The notes below the pieces were generated by a model. It made no database searches. It was given only the letters and a program-made list of their open reading frames with translations, and was not told the origin of the DNA. Both the position numbers and the translations under genes were made by a program. From positions 682,001 through 746,000 of the forward strand of contig NC_018945.1 in NCBI RefSeq assembly GCF_000304475.1: DNA of 64,000 bases, given 5' to 3'. Positions 32,010 through 42,277 of the stretch are shown one piece after another. Each line of letters begins with the position of its first letter. Position 1 is the stretch's first letter. Source of the stretch: Kazachstania africana CBS 2517. Lineage: Eukaryota; Ascomycota; Saccharomycetes; Saccharomycetales; Saccharomycetaceae.

Positions 32010-33017
32010 ATGGATACCCAAAAGAAGACCAGTCAAAAAAAATCTAATAGTGATGAAGCCCCAAGACCTCACGTTTGTCCAATTTGTCAGCGTGCCTTTC
32101 ATAGACTGGAACATCAAACAAGACATATGCGAACACATACGGGGGAAAAGCCTCATGCCTGTGATTTTCCCGGTTGTGTTAAAAGATTTAGTAGGAGTGA
32201 TGAATTAACAAGACATAGAAGAATACATACAAATACGCAACCCCGTGGTAAAAGAGGGAGAAAGAAGAAGGTTCAACCCATTGAAGATACAAACGGCGTC
32301 GCTACGACGACTGAGACAACGGCTAGGTCATCGTCATTAAATCATGGAGTGAAATTTGAAATTGGTGGGAATTTTACAGAACCCACTGAATTAAAACCTT
32401 CAAGAGTACCTATTTCGTTAAGTAGTCACAATAGTAGGACTCGTCTAAATGCATTATCTTCTCTACAAATGATGACTCCTTTGGCTGGAGGGAATCCGAC
32501 TTTTATTGATAATCCAAAATCTTCTAATACTACCATTTTACCTAGACCGAAATCCCTCACAGACGTTGCCAATATGCAATATCGAAATAGAAGTCCCAGG
32601 GTGAATATGAGCACCGACCAACTGAAACGCCCTAGTTCAGCATTAAGTTTGACGGACCTTCTCACTAATGATACAAATAATAATAATTCAAACGATTCGG
32701 ATTCTGACCTAGATGAATTGAAAGATCCAGGTAGTGAATCTAACGAAATAGGGGATTATTTACAGGAACAGTCAAGAAAGAAATCTAAAACTTCTACTCC
32801 TACGACTATTCTGAGTAGGTCTACAAGTGGTACAAACTTAAGTTCGACTTTCCTCACGCATTTAAACAATACCAAATCATTCTCCGATGAATTGAGTAAT
32901 AGGTTACTTGCAGTTCAGCGATCTGAAAGCCCCCAAGGGAAGCAGCAGCAGCAACTTGATAATGCAGAGGCACTGCCACCAATAAGAAGCTTGCCTTTAC
33001 CTTTCATAATGGATTAA
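32010..33017 (+). CDS. MIG1: Glucose repressor Mig1
   Basis: 335 residues from the ATG at 32010, much shorter than S. cerevisiae Mig1 (~504). Two C2H2 zinc fingers at ~22-75: [23 protein letters not shown] and [25 protein letters not shown], followed by the basic tail RGKRGRKKK, all hallmark Mig1/CreA sequence. The rest is low-complexity Ser/Thr/Asn with several RxxS-type sites ([14 protein letters not shown]) that fit Snf1 phosphorylation. It represses glucose-repressed genes in the nucleus with Cyc8-Tup1. Placed between HOP2 (YGL033W) and the YGL036W block as in S. cerevisiae; Mig1 rather than Mig2 on that basis. Confidence 0.92.
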   Translation: MDTQKKTSQKKSNSDEAPRPHVCPICQRAFHRLEHQTRHMRTHTGEKPHACDFPGCVKRFSRSDELTRHRRIHTNTQPRGKRGRKKKVQPIEDTNGVATTTETTARSSSLNHGVKFEIGGNFTEPTELKPSRVPISLSSHNSRTRLNALSSLQMMTPLAGGNPTFIDNPKSSNTTILPRPKSLTDVANMQYRNRSPRVNMSTDQLKRPSSALSLTDLLTNDTNNNNSNDSDSDLDELKDPGSESNEIGDYLQEQSRKKSKTSTPTTILSRSTSGTNLSSTFLTHLNNTKSFSDELSNRLLAVQRSESPQGKQQQQLDNAEALPPIRSLPLPFIMD

Positions 33018-33773
33018 ACCATCTGTTTTTCATCTTCTTTCTATTAAACTTTGTCGCTATAGATAGATAAAAAAGACGGGATTGACAGCTCAAAACCCTG
33101 GTCCTGCTTACATTGAAACTACAAGCAAATTGTTTCCATATTCTCTATTTGATATTCTGTGCTCAATCTACTATATATATATTGTGTGTATTCTTAATAA
33201 TAATATCTAATTGTTATACTTTTACATATCAGGTGGAAACCAACGTTTTAGTTCCGATTTTTCCCAAAGATCGACTTGCATATGGCAATGAAACGAGTCC
33301 ATTTCAGGGAAATATCTACGGGGGTTGGGGGATCAACTCTTCATTGCAGTTTTCACTTGAAATTCTTCCAACTTCTAAGAAGGAGGCTGGAATGATTCGA
33401 TACACCTATCTGCTGTAAACGAGTAGATTTTTGTTACGTCGACTTCTAGGTAATTTTCAATTCGAGAACCATAGAAAAATTTATTTTTAAATGGAAAAAA
33501 TTAAATCGTTTCTATCAACAATTTCTTCTTTACAAAAGACTATTATGGGAAAGGCTCACTTGACCTAACCCTCGCCTACTGATGTAATCTAGGAGACAGC
33601 GTATAGATTATCGATCTTCCATTCTTAATTTATTGGAAAGGAACGTCTATCACTTTGATTTTCTGATTCTTATATAAACATAATATTTGCGATCTCCTTG
33701 CTTCGTTGAAACAGATCAGGAGTTCATGTCCACGTACTTGCGTCTGAACTAATGAATATCTAAATACGTTACC
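33018..33773. other. Region between MIG1 and ECL1
   Basis: 756 bp. MIG1 3' region, then the ECL1 promoter with TATA-like TTATATAAACA at 33670. A short open frame at 33113-33418 has no ATG start and is not protein-like. Nothing else seen. Confidence 0.4.
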
Positions 33774-34250
33774 ATGTCCGCTTTTAACAACTATTGCGTA
33801 GTTTGTGATAAATTGATCGGTGCCAGTTCAAATTTCTCAGAGGAAGAGAAGCTGTACTGTTCCAAAGCGTGTGCACTTAATGATGAGACAATATTATTAA
33901 ATGGAAACACTGTCGTTGGTAAAGAAAATGTAGAATATCAAGAAAGCCCTACGGATTCTATTGATGCACCAATCATAACTATAACCACATCAATAGAAGA
34001 GAATGTTTCGACGACAGTATTACAGCAGGATGATTCAATTATCACATCGCCTTTATTTGTGCCAATAAATACAAATGACAGCGATAGTCTGTTTGCTAAA
34101 GATTATTTGATTTCTTCGATGGAACTACCTAAGCCTATATACATACCAAAGTTGCAAGGAAACTCTGTATGTGGCCAGCCGCAGTCGTCTACTGATAATA
34201 CCGCTGAAAACAACTATAAATTATGGTTGAATAACAAGATGATCCAATAA
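33774..34250 (+). CDS. ECL1: Ecl1-family life-span regulatory factor (YGR146C homologue)
   Basis: 158 residues (S. cerevisiae YGR146C ~211). The N-terminal CVVCDKLI ... LYCSKAC pattern (residues ~8-32) is the cysteine motif of the Ecl1 family, in which a Cx2C...Cx3C arrangement likely binds zinc. The remainder is low-complexity acidic/Thr-rich with a short conserved-looking end (ENNYKLWLNNKM). Ecl1 extends chronological life span when overproduced, with a proposed role in zinc/sulphur starvation response. In S. cerevisiae it lies next to ENP2 (YGR145W); here SEC9 comes between them. Confidence 0.8.
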   Translation: MSAFNNYCVVCDKLIGASSNFSEEEKLYCSKACALNDETILLNGNTVVGKENVEYQESPTDSIDAPIITITTSIEENVSTTVLQQDDSIITSPLFVPINTNDSDSLFAKDYLISSMELPKPIYIPKLQGNSVCGQPQSSTDNTAENNYKLWLNNKMIQ

Positions 34251-34397
34251 AATTTTTAGTAAATTCAAACTGACATATAAATTTTCACATACATTGATAC
34301 ACTCTTTTTTTATATTCTATTTCAAAAGTTGAATGCATGATAAGAAACTTTCTCACCTTTTCCCTCAAATAAAAATTTACAGAAACAAGATTTAAAA

Positions 34398-36497
34398 TTA
34401 TATACCATTTAGTCTATGCGTGTTGACGTGAAGTTTTATATCTAAATCATCTGTGTCATTTTCGATATTACCTAAACGTTCCTGTTGTGAATCCAATTCA
34501 TCTCCCACAGCAACTGCCAATTTTTTGAGTCTACCGCTAACCTGTTGAATTTTATCGAGGTTTCTATCAATTTCAACTTCCATCTCATCATCTTCATCGT
34601 CATTTTCAAACTGATATTTTTTGGCACGGTCTAATATTCCTTGCTTCTCATATTTCTCCCGTACATCGCTCGCGTTGATTGAATTGGCATTCATGGCACG
34701 CTCTATCCTATTAACTGATTGATTTACGTTTTTCGCAGTCTGTTCCATCATTATCTTTTCTTCTATCTTTCTATTTCTCAATAATTCTTCACGCTCCTTT
34801 TTACGTTTTTTACTATTAAATGGGTTACTCACATGGACAGCTAAAATATTACGATTGTATTTCCTTAATTGGTCGATATTTTCGTCTGCAATCGTATTTT
34901 GAACTTTCATCAAATCAAGATTTCTCTCAACATTATTTAGCTGTTCACTTTGATGACCCAGCACACCGAGAGTATTCATACCGGACATTTCAGCATCTTG
35001 AGCCATCTTTAGAGTGTTTCTTGTTGAGGCCACAGAGCTTTGCTTAGTAAATCTGATTTCCTGCTTTATTTCATCAACCGCTTCTTCCTCTTCCTCTTGC
35101 TGACGTTCCTCTTCCTCTCTCTGTACCTCATCAAATGTTTTGTACCCTCTGTCGTAATTATTACTGGTTTGTTCATTTAAACCCTCTTGTTCTTCCTCCT
35201 GAAGTTGCCACGTTTGAAGTTGTTGACCATTTTGAATGATATCAGCATTCAAATCATCGCTGTAATCAACATTATAGTCCTTTATAGTTTCGTTGAGATC
35301 AAGATCATCCTCAATCATGACTGGGTTTTGCTGAGCATACAATATATCTTGCTTGTCCATGACTGAGTTGCGCCCTGGCAAATTATACCCAGGATGATCT
35401 TCTGCTTTAACGGAAGGTGATGTTGCAGCTCCAAGCTTCAGATCTGAATCGCTTCTATTTAGGTCTGCCGTCAGACTTGTATCCGCCCTGAATAAAGGCC
35501 TGTCCTTGGGCGAGCTAGGGTGTTGCAGTGCAGAGTTTCTTGGGTGTTGTGGTTTAGCTTTTGTAGTTTTAGTAAGGTATGAATCATTTGTCATCGAAGA
35601 ATATGGGTTCGAGCTCTTTGAAGGAGAAGTTGGCTGGAAACTTGAACTAGAATAGTCGTTGTTGTATTCATTCAAAGATGCATAGGGATTAGCATCCATC
35701 TGCGAGATATTAGGGTTTAGTGGACTGCTTACTCTAACAGCGGCTGCCCTAGGACTAGCAGTTTTTGGCGAACTTGAAGGTGATTTACTATTCAAATTAC
35801 TTGTACTCGAAGGTCCCGCAATTGGCGAAGGATATGAGATCCCTAAGTTGCTGGACTGTCTCATTGAATCTGGATTAGTAGTAGAAAACTCATTAGAAAA
35901 GGGTGAGGATTCTTCCTTTAAAACAGATTGATCAACGCCGTAATCCATCGCATCAGTAGAGAAACCAGCACGAGCATGGTAGCGGCTAGTTGTACCATAA
36001 TCCCCCTTTTTGTAAGAACGATCGTAATTCATCCCATAATCATTGGAGCTAGACTGAAAGCTCTTGTAAATGTCACTTTCGCTACCAGTACTGTCGTAAT
36101 TAACCGAATATGGATCATATCCATTCTTCACTACGGGACTCGTCTGCGGCGATGACTCTTCATCGGAAGAACTGGGCTTGTGTCTTCTGAAGAGGCTCTT
36201 TCTTTTTGACTTTTTTCCTTTCTTCTTATCTTCTGAATTACTAATGTCATCAATTCCGCCTTTCTCTGAACCATCACCACTGGGCTCAGGCGGCCTACCA
36301 TACTGCTCATAACCTTCTGGGGCATAATATCTATCCTGGCCTTTATCTCTTGCAAACTGCCCATACGCAGCAAATTTTGTTTTACGAGTCCTATTAGGAT
36401 TCTTCACACTTATCCCTCTTTCTAGTAACTCTTCCCGATTCTGCTCTGCAGTCACTGGCTTTGGGGGGCCTACGTTTAATACTTTCTTTATACCCAT
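34398..36497 (-). CDS. SEC9: SNAP-25-like t-SNARE Sec9
   Basis: 699 residues (S. cerevisiae ~651). The N-terminus MGIKKVLNVGPPKP and the basic KNPNRTRKTKFAAYGQFARDK region are Sec9-specific. A long low-complexity Ser/Asn/Pro region is followed by two SNARE motifs: Qb at ~475-545 (QEIRFTKQSSVASTRNTLKMAQDAEMSG...) and Qc at the C-terminus (~635-695, ...IQQVSGRLKKLAVAVGDELDSQQERLGNI). No membrane anchor, as in Sec9. It pairs with Sso1/2 and Snc1/2 for exocytic fusion at the plasma membrane. SEC9 is YGR009C in S. cerevisiae, so its position between ECL1 and ENP2 is a rearranged one. Confidence 0.96.
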   Translation of the reverse strand: MGIKKVLNVGPPKPVTAEQNREELLERGISVKNPNRTRKTKFAAYGQFARDKGQDRYYAPEGYEQYGRPPEPSGDGSEKGGIDDISNSEDKKKGKKSKRKSLFRRHKPSSSDEESSPQTSPVVKNGYDPYSVNYDSTGSESDIYKSFQSSSNDYGMNYDRSYKKGDYGTTSRYHARAGFSTDAMDYGVDQSVLKEESSPFSNEFSTTNPDSMRQSSNLGISYPSPIAGPSSTSNLNSKSPSSSPKTASPRAAAVRVSSPLNPNISQMDANPYASLNEYNNDYSSSSFQPTSPSKSSNPYSSMTNDSYLTKTTKAKPQHPRNSALQHPSSPKDRPLFRADTSLTADLNRSDSDLKLGAATSPSVKAEDHPGYNLPGRNSVMDKQDILYAQQNPVMIEDDLDLNETIKDYNVDYSDDLNADIIQNGQQLQTWQLQEEEQEGLNEQTSNNYDRGYKTFDEVQREEEERQQEEEEEAVDEIKQEIRFTKQSSVASTRNTLKMAQDAEMSGMNTLGVLGHQSEQLNNVERNLDLMKVQNTIADENIDQLRKYNRNILAVHVSNPFNSKKRKKEREELLRNRKIEEKIMMEQTAKNVNQSVNRIERAMNANSINASDVREKYEKQGILDRAKKYQFENDDEDDEMEVEIDRNLDKIQQVSGRLKKLAVAVGDELDSQQERLGNIENDTDDLDIKLHVNTHRLNGI

Positions 36498-36853
36498 CGT
36501 GTAGTGATATGCAACTTTATTGGGTAATGTGTTCTACAATTTAAAAGAATATACTACTTTCTATTAAGATATTTGACAATATAACTTCTAACTTCCCGCA
36601 TTCAACGAAATGCTCATTGCTTCTTTTGATATTCGGCCATTTCTTTTTACCGTAAGTAGGGTTTGGCTTTTCCGCATCTTTACTACAGAAAAGGTTCGGA
36701 CTTTTACACCATAAAGTTGGATGTAAAATGCGGGCTTGCGACAGATAGATAGTGCAGCCAGACTTGCTTCCAATGGTTATTTAATGTTTTATTATAGATA
36801 CACACATGCTTATTTTCCATTATTTACTCTACATCCATGCATTTAGCCATCAT
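36498..36853. other. Region between ENP2 3' end and SEC9
   Basis: 356 bp containing the SEC9 promoter. No clear motif; no coding sequence. Confidence 0.35.
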
Positions 36854-38935
36854 CTACATTTCACGGAATGTATTTTTACTGGCACTTCTTCTACCAGAAA
36901 ATCTTTGCTTTGTTCTACCGTTATCCTTTTGAGATGCTTCGTCATTAGATTCAACCTGCTTCTTTGTAGGCTTCTTTTCTTTCTTCTTAGGTACAAAAGT
37001 TAGCTCTGCTTCACCACGGTGATTACGACGCATTATGGAATCATCCGACTTCTTTTCTTGTGCTTCTTTGTCAAGAGCACTTACTTGATCCGCGAATGTT
37101 ACCTTACTAGATTTATCAGAACTGGAAGAAAGAGAACCCACTTTCATTTCACTCATGAAATTTGCAGTTTGCTCATTTTCTCTCTTTCTACGTTCAATCG
37201 ATTTCAATTGTTTCTGTATTTTCTTTTGGGTCTTTTCATCTAATTCTTTATCTTCGTCACTCTCAGACTCGCTTTCACTCTCAGCTTCGTCTTCATCATC
37301 GTATGCACCTCTACCCCTCTCTCTCATGGCAATTCTTTCTTCATCTGATTCTTCGGCTGCCGTTAGAGCTCTAATACGTTTGGCTGCACCCTCTTCAGTT
37401 TCCCTAGCAGATTTGACGGGGTTTAATTGTTTGTAATCATAGTCATTTTCATCGACTTGAAACTCTTCATCCTCGAACATTTCCTTGAAACGATCATCAG
37501 TAAGAACTTTGTCTGCAACAGAATCACCACGCTTCTCGGATAATTTATCAACCAATGTCTTATTAACTTTAACTTTAGGTTTTTGTACTGCGCCAGACGA
37601 TCTAATTCTAGATTCTCTTTCTTTTTCAATACGACGTCTAATTTCTCTTTCTCTTTCGTCTTGATATGCGTTAGGATTGGCAATTAGTGCTAATTTATCA
37701 TAAAGTTCTGAATTTATGAAGAAACCGTGCATGTAGGCTCTTAAAACCTTTGAACCAACAAGATGGCCAATATTTAACTTCTTAACATCACCCTTTGTAA
37801 TAAATCTGTAATTAGAGTAAACGGAATCGCTTGGCTTCTCTTCTAATTCTTCTGTTATCGAATCTAAGAATGAACACCAACGTGGCGATGGACCTAAGTT
37901 TGGAATATAATATGTATGTAAAGGGATGCCTTCATTTGCTGTAAAAAACATACCAGTACCTGGAATATGTTCAATGTCGTTGATATCAACATTTGGTTCC
38001 ATTGATGCATATGCCTTACCATCAATTCTGTCCCAAATTTTGGCGCTTCTCTTATCACACGTCAATATTTTATTTTCAACACCACCAATATTGTCTAACC
38101 ATATAATTTTCTTAACCTCGAAACCGTAACCCTGATCCTTAACCATGGCTGGTTCAGATGTACGTAGGTCATATAGGTATGAATAACCATTAGAGGTACC
38201 ACAAGCGAAGTTAAGACCATCACTCCGGAAACTTGTTGTTGTAACTTGGAATGGATTACTATCGAAATGGTTTTCCAGATATAATTTCGCTACTCTTGAA
38301 CGTGCTCTTGGATCCCAGAATTCAACAACACTATCTTCTACAGCAACAGAAACCAAACCATTGACCGCATTCATAGAAACATGATTTACACCCTCTGTAT
38401 CTAATTTAAAAGGGTTTAAAAATCTACCTTGCTCCAAATTTAGCCTATAAAGTTCATTACTACTTGCACCAACGTATAGATCACAGTTGACTTCATTATA
38501 AGCTAAACTTCTACCAAATTTGGGGATACGAGTTGTATAGTGAATACCACCTTTATTTTGGAATTGGATACTTCTATCATTCTGTAAATGAACACTTTTA
38601 GTCCAATCATCAGATAAAATCAAAAAATCGATGTTTTCAGCGTCTGTATGTCTATCAAACTTCATCGAGAGATTATCAAAATCATAGACATGAATTTGTG
38701 GTTTATATGTACCTGTAGCCATGGCATATTGGCCATCTTTTGTAACTTTGATTTTATTAGATGCTTCACTAAATTCAAAATCTTGTATTAATTCCACTCT
38801 ATTCTGATATTCTAAATCGTTTTTAAGTTCTCTTTTACGCTTCTTGGCGATCCAGTCAGGTAATGATCTCGATACATTTGTACCTGAAACCTGATATACT
38901 GAAACATCACTTGCAGAAGTAGACTTTAGAACCAT
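36854..38935 (-). CDS. ENP2: Ribosome biogenesis protein Enp2
   Basis: 693 residues (S. cerevisiae ~707). N-terminal beta-propeller (~30-380) beginning MVLKSTSASDVSVYQVSG and containing TRIPKFGRSLAYN and EFWDPRARSRVAKL, typical of Enp2/NOL10; NUC153-type motif at ~480-510 (VLTDDRFKEMFEDEEFQVDENDYDYKQLNP); acidic Ser/Glu/Asp stretch and basic C-terminus. It is an essential SSU-processome component in the nucleolus, needed for 18S rRNA maturation. Neighbour of ECL1 (one gene removed) and the YGL036W homologue. Confidence 0.97.
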   Translation of the reverse strand: MVLKSTSASDVSVYQVSGTNVSRSLPDWIAKKRKRELKNDLEYQNRVELIQDFEFSEASNKIKVTKDGQYAMATGTYKPQIHVYDFDNLSMKFDRHTDAENIDFLILSDDWTKSVHLQNDRSIQFQNKGGIHYTTRIPKFGRSLAYNEVNCDLYVGASSNELYRLNLEQGRFLNPFKLDTEGVNHVSMNAVNGLVSVAVEDSVVEFWDPRARSRVAKLYLENHFDSNPFQVTTTSFRSDGLNFACGTSNGYSYLYDLRTSEPAMVKDQGYGFEVKKIIWLDNIGGVENKILTCDKRSAKIWDRIDGKAYASMEPNVDINDIEHIPGTGMFFTANEGIPLHTYYIPNLGPSPRWCSFLDSITEELEEKPSDSVYSNYRFITKGDVKKLNIGHLVGSKVLRAYMHGFFINSELYDKLALIANPNAYQDEREREIRRRIEKERESRIRSSGAVQKPKVKVNKTLVDKLSEKRGDSVADKVLTDDRFKEMFEDEEFQVDENDYDYKQLNPVKSARETEEGAAKRIRALTAAEESDEERIAMRERGRGAYDDEDEAESESESESDEDKELDEKTQKKIQKQLKSIERRKRENEQTANFMSEMKVGSLSSSSDKSSKVTFADQVSALDKEAQEKKSDDSIMRRNHRGEAELTFVPKKKEKKPTKKQVESNDEASQKDNGRTKQRFSGRRSASKNTFREM

Positions 38936-39162
38936 ATTTGCCTTACTCTACCAGTGCTGAATTTTTTTATTGAGATGCGATGAGATGAGCTTAAAATTTT
39001 TCAGACTTTTATCATTTCCAAGAAAAGTAAAAAACCGAAGGAGTACGATACGCTACCCGGACAAGTTGATAATACGGAAATTAGCTTAGTAAATATTCCT
39101 ATGGCATGTGATGTATTAAATGAAAGCGATGATTGATTGGGTAGCATTACATATAAATATTC

Positions 39163-41220
39163 TTATATGTTGTTAGAAAAATTCTCAAACTGATCGATAT
39201 GAATGGATTGCACCCTGCTATTATTTTTGACTCTATTATGGCCTCCTAATATATAATTCTTACCCGTGTTGACAATTTTGTTCTGTGAAGTATTTTGGAA
39301 AGAATTCCATAAATTTGTCGTATGAGAGGTGGTGGCAGCACTTGTTGAAGTAGATGCATGATCACGATAAGATGAGTTGAAAGATTCTGAATTATTAAAC
39401 AAATTGTTATAATTTGGAACAAAGGATTTTGTAATATATGGATCAAATTTGTTTGTTGACGAAGATACTACAGATGAGTTGCGCATTTGCATTGTTTTCG
39501 TTTGGTTATCTTCAATGCTGATAAAATCATGCTTATCATCTGGTAAATACATCTCAATTATAGAATTTAGATTCACGGTCATTAATTCGACTGGAGGTTG
39601 ATTTAATTGAAATACTTGTTCGTAGAATCCTGAATACTTAGACGTACCGTCATTCCAAAGTTCTATGTACGCTTTGAGAGATTGAAGCGACAGTTCATTT
39701 TCCTCGCAAAGTTTTATGATTGAAGTATCTTTACTGTGGAAAAAAAGATGATTTAGCAAATTGATTGAAATCTTCTGTAAATATAGATTTTCAATGGAAA
39801 TTCTAGAGACAAATTTGATCAAATGATAGATTATAATGTTTTCACTTCCTCCATTGACAAAAATTAAATTTTCAATGACTATGATGGAATTGATAAATAG
39901 TAATTTGTTGTAAATTAGTGAAATTTTACTTTGATTAGTATTTTGGCTTAATTCATCTGATAACAATAATGAAGTAATTTCTGGAATAAAATAAAGCTCT
40001 AAATAATCTCTTGTCAATTGGTAATTGATGTCTGATGTACCTTCTGGATTTTCCAATGGATTGATTTGTAGCTGTTTATATTGTAGCAAAATATTAGTAT
40101 TGATTAAAATTGTCAAATTGAGACATTTTATTAGCAAAGTAACAATTTGACCAAATGGTAAATGAATCTTGTTATCATTATCAAAGACAAATAGTGACTT
40201 GGAGATTGGGGGAATCGGAGGCAAAATATGTTCATCAAACCATTTTGGAAGCGATAAATTTCCATTGACAAGCTTTAATAGATATCTTGCTAGTAAGAAT
40301 TGACACATATTAACGATTGCACTCAAGCTTTGTACCGTGCCCATTTTGTTTAACTCTTTGTGAAGAATATGAATTGGGATGGTTTGAATGTTATTTAAAG
40401 AGAGGTATAATAGTATGCAGAGGCGCGGTTGTTCTATATAATCGTATTCTGGATGATCGATTATTTCCATTAGTACTCGTAAATTGTTTTCTAGATTAAT
40501 ATCAAAAGAAGATACTATTAGACTCAATGCATTATTATAAGTGGTTTGTGATATCAGTCTTTGCGGTAAGAGAATGATTCTTTGTGCAAATCTCTCAATA
40601 AAATATTGATATTTCGATTTGTGGAATTCTAGAGATGATGATGTTGCAATGAAAAAATCCATATTCGATTCAACAGTTACTAGATTTGTTAAGCTTTCTT
40701 TATAATCATCTAGGGATTGTGGCCTGTTATTTTTCAAATAAAGTAACCATTGTGGAATCCAAATTTTGATTAGAATTGAATCTAGAGATAAATTCAAGAA
40801 ATCGATGGTCATCAAATCAACGCCTTGAAATTGTTCAATTACCTGTACTATAGTATAAAATCCCGGTGTATAACCCGGTGAAGCTCCGTTATAGAACTGC
40901 TGAAATGACAACAACGGAGAATTTGGGACAATCAGTGAATTAATGATTAAAGGCTGTAGAAACGGTAAAATTGAACAATAAGCAAATAAAATTGCCAATA
41001 AATTTAAATTTCTATGGTATAGATTATTAAATATATCTATATCATCCAATTTCAAGCCACTGAAATACTTCGAATCACTGGAGTCAAGATATCGTAGAGA
41101 AGATATCAATTTTAGAAGTAATGTTTCATCATATTTATCGCCGTTCAGCTTCTTTAAGCTGTTGAAAATCGAACTGGTCAGTGCTTTCTTCGTGTTAGCA
41201 GACGAAAATTGGGAACTCAT
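39163..41220 (-). CDS. VIR1: YGL036W homologue (Vir1, mRNA m6A complex component)
   Basis: 685 residues, helix-rich throughout (alpha-solenoid look) with Ile/Leu/Asn-rich composition; the last ~120 residues are Asn/Ser-rich and probably disordered. No catalytic motif. The assignment is mainly positional: it is divergent from PNC1 and lies in the MIG1-YGL036W-PNC1-OCH1-HEM2 order with the S. cerevisiae orientations. YGL036W is ~910 aa there, so this is clearly shorter. Ygl036w has been described as Vir1, a virilizer-like member of the yeast mRNA methyltransferase complex acting in meiosis; that function is carried over, not shown here. Fast-evolving, so an alignment is needed to be sure. Confidence 0.72.
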   Translation of the reverse strand: MSSQFSSANTKKALTSSIFNSLKKLNGDKYDETLLLKLISSLRYLDSSDSKYFSGLKLDDIDIFNNLYHRNLNLLAILFAYCSILPFLQPLIINSLIVPNSPLLSFQQFYNGASPGYTPGFYTIVQVIEQFQGVDLMTIDFLNLSLDSILIKIWIPQWLLYLKNNRPQSLDDYKESLTNLVTVESNMDFFIATSSSLEFHKSKYQYFIERFAQRIILLPQRLISQTTYNNALSLIVSSFDINLENNLRVLMEIIDHPEYDYIEQPRLCILLYLSLNNIQTIPIHILHKELNKMGTVQSLSAIVNMCQFLLARYLLKLVNGNLSLPKWFDEHILPPIPPISKSLFVFDNDNKIHLPFGQIVTLLIKCLNLTILINTNILLQYKQLQINPLENPEGTSDINYQLTRDYLELYFIPEITSLLLSDELSQNTNQSKISLIYNKLLFINSIIVIENLIFVNGGSENIIIYHLIKFVSRISIENLYLQKISINLLNHLFFHSKDTSIIKLCEENELSLQSLKAYIELWNDGTSKYSGFYEQVFQLNQPPVELMTVNLNSIIEMYLPDDKHDFISIEDNQTKTMQMRNSSVVSSSTNKFDPYITKSFVPNYNNLFNNSESFNSSYRDHASTSTSAATTSHTTNLWNSFQNTSQNKIVNTGKNYILGGHNRVKNNSRVQSIHIDQFENFSNNI

Positions 41221-41614
41221 TTGTCCTGATCTATGACCTGCTCAATTATAGATGATCGATTAGCTCTCCAAAATCGCCACTTCTCAAATTGCATCTGGTT
41301 GCCTTTTTTTAATAAGTTTTTCTTTCCATTTCGTTTTGCAAAAAGTGAGTACTCACAATTTTATTTTTGAAACATCGGAACAACTTTGTCTTGAAGATTG
41401 GAATTTAATGAATGGAAAAGGAGCTGAATGAAGCAAGGGTTAGAGGAGAGGCCAACGTAGAATCGACAAGAAGAACCCTTGTTAGAGAAAAAGGAAGGAG
41501 AAAAAGAATTTTTCTTTTGGAATTAGGTATATAAAGACTGTGAATTGATTTTTGATTACAGAATCTGTATACTGAGAGTAGGGGAGGCAGATTTGAATTA
41601 AGTCGTTACAAAAT
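41221..41614. other. Divergent VIR1-PNC1 promoter
   Basis: 394 bp. On the PNC1 side there is a TATA box (GGTATATAAAG, ~41525) and one AGGGG stress element (41580-41584), in keeping with the STRE-driven, Msn2/4-dependent PNC1 of S. cerevisiae; one core is weak evidence. Confidence 0.5.
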
Positions 41615-42277
41615 ATGAAAGCGTTACTGGTTATAGATGTTCAAAACGATTTCCTACCACCAAATGGGTCATTGGCAGTGGCGGATGGTGATAAAATAGT
41701 GCATCCCATCATAAAATTGATGCACGATGAGAGTCAAGACTGGCATAGGATTGTTTTCACCAGAGATTGGCATCCAAAGAACCATATCTCTTTTGCCAAG
41801 AATCATGGATTACCAGATTTCTCAAAATTCAATTACAAATCGCCAAGAAGACCAAGTCAACCTTTGGATACACCTGCAGAGACCAAAGAAGCCACTTTAT
41901 GGCCCGTACATTGTATTCAAAACACTAGAGGAAGCCAACTTGCGGACGCACTGCTGAAAGAAGTTGAACATAACCATCACAAGATAGTGGATAAAGGGTA
42001 TTTAAGTGACAGAGAATATTACTCTGCGTTTAACGATATTTGGAATTTCCATAGGACTGAATTGAATGATTATTTACAAAAACATCATATAACGCAAGTT
42101 TACATTGTGGGTCTTGCATTGGACTTCTGTGTCAAAAACACCGCAATGTCCGCTGCCAGTTTGGGTTACGAGACTTTTATCATGGAAGACTACTGTAAGC
42201 CTATAGATTCAAGTGAGGCAGCCATGAAGGCTTTGCACGAGGACTTGACTGAAAATTACGGTATTAAATTTATTTAA
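41615..42277 (+). CDS. PNC1: Nicotinamidase Pnc1
   Basis: 220 residues (S. cerevisiae 216). Isochorismatase-fold hydrolase that converts nicotinamide to nicotinate in NAD+ salvage and so relieves Sir2 inhibition. Catalytic triad visible: Asp8 (VIDVQNDF), Lys127 (VDKGYL) and Cys172 (ALDFCVKNTA). Metal-binding Asp51, His53 (DWHPKNH) and His99 (WPVHC). Conserved DREYYSAFNDIWNFH. It lies downstream of the divergent VIR1 homologue and upstream of OCH1 as in S. cerevisiae. Confidence 0.97.
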   Translation: MKALLVIDVQNDFLPPNGSLAVADGDKIVHPIIKLMHDESQDWHRIVFTRDWHPKNHISFAKNHGLPDFSKFNYKSPRRPSQPLDTPAETKEATLWPVHCIQNTRGSQLADALLKEVEHNHHKIVDKGYLSDREYYSAFNDIWNFHRTELNDYLQKHHITQVYIVGLALDFCVKNTAMSAASLGYETFIMEDYCKPIDSSEAAMKALHEDLTENYGIKFI

